From assembly GCF_947366995.1 (NCBI RefSeq), contig NZ_CANBCC010000002.1, positions 95,236 to 159,235 on the forward strand: 64,000 bases of DNA, written 5' to 3'. Position numbers and translations under genes: made by a program. Positions 58,998 to 64,000 of this stretch are shown here, piece by piece (within the stretch, counting starts at the first letter, position 1; each line of letters opens with the position of its first letter). The notes below the pieces were generated by a model that did no database searches, had not been told where the DNA came from, and was given only the letters and a program-made list of their open reading frames with translations. The DNA comes from an uncultured Aquabacterium sp. GTDB taxonomy: Bacteria; Pseudomonadota; Gammaproteobacteria; Burkholderiales; Burkholderiaceae_C.

Positions 58998-59915
58998 ATG
59001 GACCGATTTCAGGCAATGCACCTGTTCGTGCGCATCGTGAACCTGGGCAGTTTCACGAAGGCGGCGACCGAGCTGGACATCCCCCGCGCGACGGCCACGC
59101 AGACCATCAAGCAGCTGGAGGCCCGACTGGGGGTGCGACTGCTGACCCGCACGACCCGGCATGTGGCCCCGACCGAAGAGGGCCTGGCCTATCACCAGCG
59201 CTGCACGGCCATCCTGTCCGACCTCGAACGCACCGAGCAGGCCTTCACCGAGTCTGCGCTCAGGCCGCAGGGAAGGCTGCGGATCGACCTGTCGGGCACG
59301 CTCTGGCGGCACGTGCTGGCGCCGATGCTGCCCGAGTTTTGCGAGCGGCATCCCCGCATCACGGTCGATGTCAGCGTGCAGGACCGCCGGGCTGACCTCG
59401 TGAAGGAGGGCGTGGACTGCGCCTTGCGCATCGGCGCGCTGCAGGACTCAGCGCTGGTGGGCCGACGGCTGACCGACCTCCTGCAACTGACCTGCGCCAG
59501 CGCGGGGTATGTGGCGAGGCATGGCCGCCCGGGCTCACCCGATGAGCTGGCGGCGCATCGCATGGTGGGGTATGTCTCGGCCAGTTCCGGCAAGGCGCTT
59601 CCGCTCGAGTTCCAGGTGGAGGGGCGGCTGGCCGCAGTCACCTTGCCCGCGACCGTGTCGGTGCACAACGGTGATGCTTATGTGGCGGCCGGGGAGGCCG
59701 GGTTCGGGCTGATTCAGGTGCCCTATTACCACGTGCAGCGGCAACTGGAGTCGGGCGCTTTGGTCGAGCTGCTGCCGCGACACCGGCCGCCCAGCCTGCC
59801 GCTGTCGGTGCTGTACCCGGCGCAGCGCCATTTGCCGCTGCGCGTGCGGGTGTTTGTCGACTGGTTGTCGGGGCGCCTGGCCGCAACGCCGCCGGTGGAG
59901 CCGATTTTCGGGTGA
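58998..59915 (+). CDS. LysR-family regulator
   Basis: MDRFQAMHLFVRIVNLGSFTKAATELDIPRATATQTIKQLEARLGVRLLTRTTR. Confidence 0.93.
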   Translation: MDRFQAMHLFVRIVNLGSFTKAATELDIPRATATQTIKQLEARLGVRLLTRTTRHVAPTEEGLAYHQRCTAILSDLERTEQAFTESALRPQGRLRIDLSGTLWRHVLAPMLPEFCERHPRITVDVSVQDRRADLVKEGVDCALRIGALQDSALVGRRLTDLLQLTCASAGYVARHGRPGSPDELAAHRMVGYVSASSGKALPLEFQVEGRLAAVTLPATVSVHNGDAYVAAGEAGFGLIQVPYYHVQRQLESGALVELLPRHRPPSLPLSVLYPAQRHLPLRVRVFVDWLSGRLAATPPVEPIFG

Positions 59916-60047
59916 CCGATATGCCCGGATGTGTCGGCCCTGAAATAGGGCGGGAGAGTGGCTGGAATATCCCGGCATATCCGGCTTGCCGGGTGGTGGG
60001 GGCGGTGGTGAAATGGTGTTCTGCAGTCTTGAGAAACCCGTTTTGCC

Positions 60048-60656
60048 ATGCCGATCACCGTGCCCCGATTTTCCTTTGTCACCCCAAAAAGGGCGGCGCG
60101 CCACGGTATTCGGGCGGCGGGCTGCGGCGCCCTGCTGGCACTGTCGGGTTGCAGCCTGCTGAGCATCAGTCCGACGGTCGAGGTGGTCAAGGCGGCCGGA
60201 CTGGCGGCCAGCAACGTGCTGCACACGGCGCCGACCTCGGCGCGCGATGTCGTCTGGCACCCGCACCCGGCTTACGACAACCTGTGCATCGAGCTCAACC
60301 GGGTGGCGCACCCACATGACGTGGTGCCGTCCATCCAGGCGGAGCTGGCCGCGTTGGGCGTGCAGAGCCGGGTGTACGAGGCCAGCGGTGTGCCGTTCAC
60401 CTGCCGGGTGGTTCTGAGCTACACCGCCTTCATCCAGTGGGAGGTGCCGACTTTCGGGACCGACGCGGAGCCCTATCTGGCAATGGCCTCGCTGACCGTG
60501 CGCGAGCAGGGGCGCGTGCTGGCCAACGCCAGCTTCGCGCTGGATGCAATGGGATTCGGCAAGTGGGCGGCCACCCGCAGCAAGCTGGCGCCGCTGGTGC
60601 GGGCCGTGGTGCGAGGCCCCGATGGCGGGGCGGTGGCGAAGGTCGCCGGCGGCTGA
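60048..60656 (+). CDS. Putative lipoprotein of unknown function
   Basis: LLALSGCSLLSISPTVEVVKAAGLAASNV lipobox. Confidence 0.75.
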   Translation: MPITVPRFSFVTPKRAARHGIRAAGCGALLALSGCSLLSISPTVEVVKAAGLAASNVLHTAPTSARDVVWHPHPAYDNLCIELNRVAHPHDVVPSIQAELAALGVQSRVYEASGVPFTCRVVLSYTAFIQWEVPTFGTDAEPYLAMASLTVREQGRVLANASFALDAMGFGKWAATRSKLAPLVRAVVRGPDGGAVAKVAGG

Positions 60657-60689
60657 TTCAAGGGCGATGGCGCCACAGGGCGCCCCGTG

Positions 60690-61430
60690 TCACCAGACGC
60701 TGAGCGCGTTGGTCAGCACCCGCTGGATCCAGGTGCGCGACGAAGCCTCGGCCACATCACCGCGCCCGAGTTGCTCGAGCCGGGCGTCGACCACATCGCG
60801 CGACGACACGATGCCGCCGAGCTGGATGTCCTTCGGGTTGACGATGCCCGAAAAGCGCAGGGTGCTGGCGCCGCCGTTGAACACCATGTTCTTTTCGCCG
60901 GCCACCACGAGGTGACCGTTGGGCAGCACGTTGATGACCTGCGCTGCCAGCCTGCCGGTGAAGGCGCTGCTGTGCTCGGTCTTGCCGTCTCCGGCAAAGC
61001 TGTCGCTGCCCGAGGCGGACGCATCTGCATTGAGCAGGCTCTTCACGAAGCCGTTCTGGCCGCCGCCGCCCGGCCCCTTGACCGCCACGCTGTTGGCGCG
61101 CTTCGCCTCGGTGTTGACCTTGCTGCGTGCGCTCAGCTGCTCGGCGATGTCAATCTTGATGGTGTCTCCGATGTTGGACGGGCGCTTCTCGTCCTGAAAC
61201 AGCCAGCTGCTCGCGCCCGCCTGGTAAAGGGAGCCGGTCGGCACGCGCTCGACGTAGGTCGGCGGCGTCATGGGGCGGACTGCAGTGGGGCTCTGCACCA
61301 GGGGGCTGCTGCACCCACCCAGCGCGGTCGCGGCCACCAGAGCCAGTCTGCAGGCAGCGCCCGGGGGAAGGCGACGGACCTGCCGCGGGTGGCCCGGGTT
61401 GCACGGCTGGGAGGCGGGCTGAGACGGCAC
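60690..61430 (-). CDS. flgH: FlgH-like flagellar L-ring lipoprotein (orphan)
   Basis: GTG start; LVAATALGGCSS lipobox; SLYQAGASSWLFQDEKRPSNIGDTIKIDIAEQLSARSK...INVLPNGHLVVAGEKNMVFNGGASTLRFSGIVNPKDI...VVDARLEQLGRGDV. Confidence 0.85.
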   Translation of the reverse strand: MPSQPASQPCNPGHPRQVRRLPPGAACRLALVAATALGGCSSPLVQSPTAVRPMTPPTYVERVPTGSLYQAGASSWLFQDEKRPSNIGDTIKIDIAEQLSARSKVNTEAKRANSVAVKGPGGGGQNGFVKSLLNADASASGSDSFAGDGKTEHSSAFTGRLAAQVINVLPNGHLVVAGEKNMVFNGGASTLRFSGIVNPKDIQLGGIVSSRDVVDARLEQLGRGDVAEASSRTWIQRVLTNALSVW

Positions 61431-61742
61431 AGAGTGCTCCTGGAAAATGGCGATGGGAAAAGTATAGAAATCGGCCCTGTGTCGGTGTCGACAGAAATGT
61501 GAATCTGCGTGAAGAAACGGTTTCAAGCGGGGTGAAAATGGCTGAATAATTTCCTGATGACCGGATAAGCGTCGCGTGGGTGGGGCAATATCGGGGCGTG
61601 TCGAAATATGTCCTTGTGTGTCAGCTTCATTTCTCCAGGTAAATCGCGCGGATATTCGCATTCATACCCGTGGATCACGCGATGGGGCGCGTCGATAAGC
61701 TTTGAACGTCGGTCCGATGTGACCTCATCGAAGAAAGCCACC

Positions 61743-62204
61743 ATGAATGCAACGCACACCCGGATCGGGTCAATGTCCACGCCCCCGCTTCACGCACCCA
61801 CCAGCCCCCGCGCGGCTCAGGCCGAGTCGGGTGCAAGCCTCGGCCCGGTGCTGGACACCACCGCCTCCACGGTCGACCTCATCAGCGATGCTGCCCGACT
61901 GGCGTACGACAGGAGCCTGAAGGATGCGGCGTCCGTCGGCGAAGCCCTGGGCGCGGCCCTGCATGCCGTGGAAGACACCTACGCGTCGGCGGTGCGCACG
62001 GCCCACGGGGCGTGTGATGCGCTTGTCCACTCGGTCGAGGGCGCCTACGACACGGTGGCCACAGGCCTTGAGGATGCCGCGGACGCCGTCGGCGATGGCC
62101 TGGCGGCAGTCGCCGACACCGTCGACAACGCGGTCGGCACCGTGGCCGGCTACGCCGTGGGCGGCCTGAAGATGGCTGGGGCGGTTCTCAATCTGCAGGC
62201 ATGA
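61743..62204 (+). CDS. Hypothetical Ala/Asp-rich helical protein
   Basis: Periodic ASVGEALGAALHAVEDTYASAVRTAHGACDALVHSVEGAYDTVATGLEDAADAVGDGLAAVADTVDNAVG; no family recognised. Confidence 0.6.
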   Translation: MNATHTRIGSMSTPPLHAPTSPRAAQAESGASLGPVLDTTASTVDLISDAARLAYDRSLKDAASVGEALGAALHAVEDTYASAVRTAHGACDALVHSVEGAYDTVATGLEDAADAVGDGLAAVADTVDNAVGTVAGYAVGGLKMAGAVLNLQA

Positions 62205-62285
62205 AGCCCCCCTGCGGACAGGGGCACTGACGCCGCGCAATCTGGCTGACGTGCGCCCGTCATCGGGGCTGGCTATGCTTGCGAC

Positions 62286-63677
62286 ATGAACGCCTTCACC
62301 AGCCAGACCTTCGACCAGATCGCCATTGGCGCCAGCCTGACCCAGCGGCACACCGTCACACGCGATGAGGTGTCGCTGCTGGCGCTGGTGTCCGGCGAGG
62401 TCAACGCCTTCGGCCCCCAGCGCGACGAGGCCAACGCCACCGCACCCGTGTGCGAGGGCGTCAGCGCCGAGGCCCTGGTGCACGCGCTCCTGAAGCGGCG
62501 TCTGCCCGGCCCCGGGACCGTCATCATCTCGCATGACCTGCATTTCGATGGGCATGTCGAGGTGGGCGATGAGCTCGAGGCGCAGCTGTCCGTCGTGGAC
62601 AAGCGGTCGCCCGACGAACTGGTGATCGCCTGTGCCGTGCGGCGGGGGGGCGACACGGTGCTGGAAGGCAGCATGACCGTGCGGGCGCCCGCCCAGGCCA
62701 TCACGGTGGACCAGCGCGACACCCCCTCGGTCATCCTGCGTCGCAACGATGTCTTCGCCCGCCTGATCCAGGCCTGCGCCGGCCTGCCCCCGGCCCGCTG
62801 TGCCGTGGTGCACCCGTGCGATGCGGGCTCGCTGGGCGGCGCCATCGAATCGGCCCGGCTGGGCCTGATCGAACCCGTGCTCGTCGGCCCGCGTGCGCGC
62901 ATTGAAGCGGTGGCCCAGGCCGAGAACCTCGACATCACACCTTACCGGGTCATCGACGTGGCGCACAGCCATGCCGCCGCCGACACGGCCGTGGCGCTGG
63001 CTCGCGACGGCGAAGTCCAGTCGCTGATGAAGGGCAGCCTGCACACCGACGAGCTCATGGGCGCCGTGGTGGCCGGCCTGCGCACCGAGCGCCGCATCAG
63101 CCACGTCTTCGTGCTGGATGTGCCGGCCTATCCGCGCATGCTGCTGGTGACGGATGCGGCCATCAACATCGCCCCCACCATCCAGGAAAAGGTCCACATC
63201 GTGCAGAGCGCCATCGACCTGGCGCAGGTGCTGGGCGTGCCCACGCCCAAGGTGGCGATCCTGGCGGCGGTCGAGACCGTCAACCCCGCCATGCCCGCCA
63301 CCGTGGATGCCGCCATGCTGTGCAAGATGGCCGACCGCGGTCAGATCACCGGCGGGCTGGTGGACGGCCCGCTGGCCTTCGATAACGCCGTGAGCGTGGA
63401 AGCCGCGCGCACCAAGGGCATTGTTTCGCCGGTGGCGGGGCAGGCCGACATCCTGGTCGTGCCCAACCTCGAAGCCGGCAACATGGTGGCCAAGCAGCTG
63501 CAATACCTGGCGGGCGCCGACAGCGCCGGCATTGTGCTGGGTGCGCGCGTGCCCATCGTGCTGACCAGCCGGGCCGATTCGGTGCGCACGCGCCTGGCCT
63601 CGGCCGCGGTGATGCAGTTGCTGGCGCAGGCGCAGGCCCGTGCGCGGAGCGTCAGCGGCAAGGCCCCGGCTGCCTGA
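62286..63677 (+). CDS. MaoC-like/phosphate acetyltransferase fusion (bifunctional enoyl-CoA hydratase/phosphate acetyltransferase family)
   Basis: N-terminal hotdog-like domain followed by Pta/Ptb domain (LMKGSLHTDELMGAVV, DAAINIAPT, VPNLEAGNMVAKQLQYLAGADSAGIVLGARVPI). Confidence 0.9.
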   Translation: MNAFTSQTFDQIAIGASLTQRHTVTRDEVSLLALVSGEVNAFGPQRDEANATAPVCEGVSAEALVHALLKRRLPGPGTVIISHDLHFDGHVEVGDELEAQLSVVDKRSPDELVIACAVRRGGDTVLEGSMTVRAPAQAITVDQRDTPSVILRRNDVFARLIQACAGLPPARCAVVHPCDAGSLGGAIESARLGLIEPVLVGPRARIEAVAQAENLDITPYRVIDVAHSHAAADTAVALARDGEVQSLMKGSLHTDELMGAVVAGLRTERRISHVFVLDVPAYPRMLLVTDAAINIAPTIQEKVHIVQSAIDLAQVLGVPTPKVAILAAVETVNPAMPATVDAAMLCKMADRGQITGGLVDGPLAFDNAVSVEAARTKGIVSPVAGQADILVVPNLEAGNMVAKQLQYLAGADSAGIVLGARVPIVLTSRADSVRTRLASAAVMQLLAQAQARARSVSGKAPAA

Positions 63678-63714
63678 GTCCGTTCAATCGTCCGACCCCG
63701 AGGAGCGCCACACG

Positions 63715-64000
63715 ATGTCCAATGCGATTGCCGTCTTCAACGCCGGTTCGTCCAGCCTGAAGTTCTCGGTGTTCGAGGCCCGCGGCCTGCAGCCCCTGTT
63801 GCACGGCCAGATCGAGGGGCTGGGCAGCGCACCGCACCTGGTGCTCAAGGCGCCCGACGGCGCTGTGCTCGAAGAACAGCGCTGGGGCGGTGATGCGGCG
63901 GCCGCGCACGACGCCGATCGCGAGCATGAGCAGGCGCTGACGGGGCTGCTGGAGCGGATGCCCGCCCACCTGCAAGGCCACGCCCTGTGCGCGGCTGGAC
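63715..64000 (+). CDS. ackA: Acetate kinase, N-terminal part (runs off the window edge)
   Basis: MSNAIAVFNAGSSSLKFSVFEARGLQPLLHGQIEGLG. Confidence 0.9.
   Translation, partial: MSNAIAVFNAGSSSLKFSVFEARGLQPLLHGQIEGLGSAPHLVLKAPDGAVLEEQRWGGDAAAAHDADREHEQALTGLLERMPAHLQGHALCAAG

Noticed and set aside
61770-63503. 577-aa minus ORF antisense to the Ala-rich gene and MaoC-Pta
   Set aside because: Shadow ORF; no motifs, and the sense frame encodes a clear phosphotransacetylase domain.

Overview
This 64 kb, high-GC window looks like a chromosomal segment from a betaproteobacterium, probably Burkholderiales (inferred from gene content and synteny). I found no prophage, IS element, integron or CRISPR array. 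Left to right it carries: surA (partial), lptD, amgK, a DEAD-box helicase, mtgA, aroE, a TonB-like gene and an RNase II/R gene; an RND efflux operon with a TetR regulator; ubiA, proC, a hybrid histidine kinase plus LuxR-type response regulator, yggS, and pilT / cNMP-binding protein / pilU; a BON-domain gene, a diaA-like gene, yraN and rsmI; two tandem paralogous secreted lipases with one lipase foldase; tldD; the spc and alpha ribosomal-protein operons (rplN to rplQ), detached from the S10 operon and interrupted by promoter-like sequences and structured leaders; two initiator tRNA genes flanking an IclR regulator; a FucP-like transporter, an LLM oxidoreductase and HU; a benzoate module (porin, benK, benD, benC, benB, benA, catA, a divergent LysR gene, and benE with its own LysR gene); then a lipoprotein gene, an orphan flgH, an Ala-rich orphan, a MaoC/Pta fusion and ackA (partial). 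Most of it is conventional. The best leads are the hairpin-rich leader ahead of rplN, the rpsK/rpsD transcription break, the duplicated initiator tRNAs around an IclR gene, the cNMP-binding protein between the pilus retraction ATPases, the lipase duplication sharing one foldase, the divergent yraN/rsmI start codons sharing CATG, the orphan FlgH and Ala-rich protein near a low-GC patch, and the degenerate MaoC domain. No entirely new system can be proven from sequence alone. All family calls come from reading translations by eye; no searches or folding programs were run.
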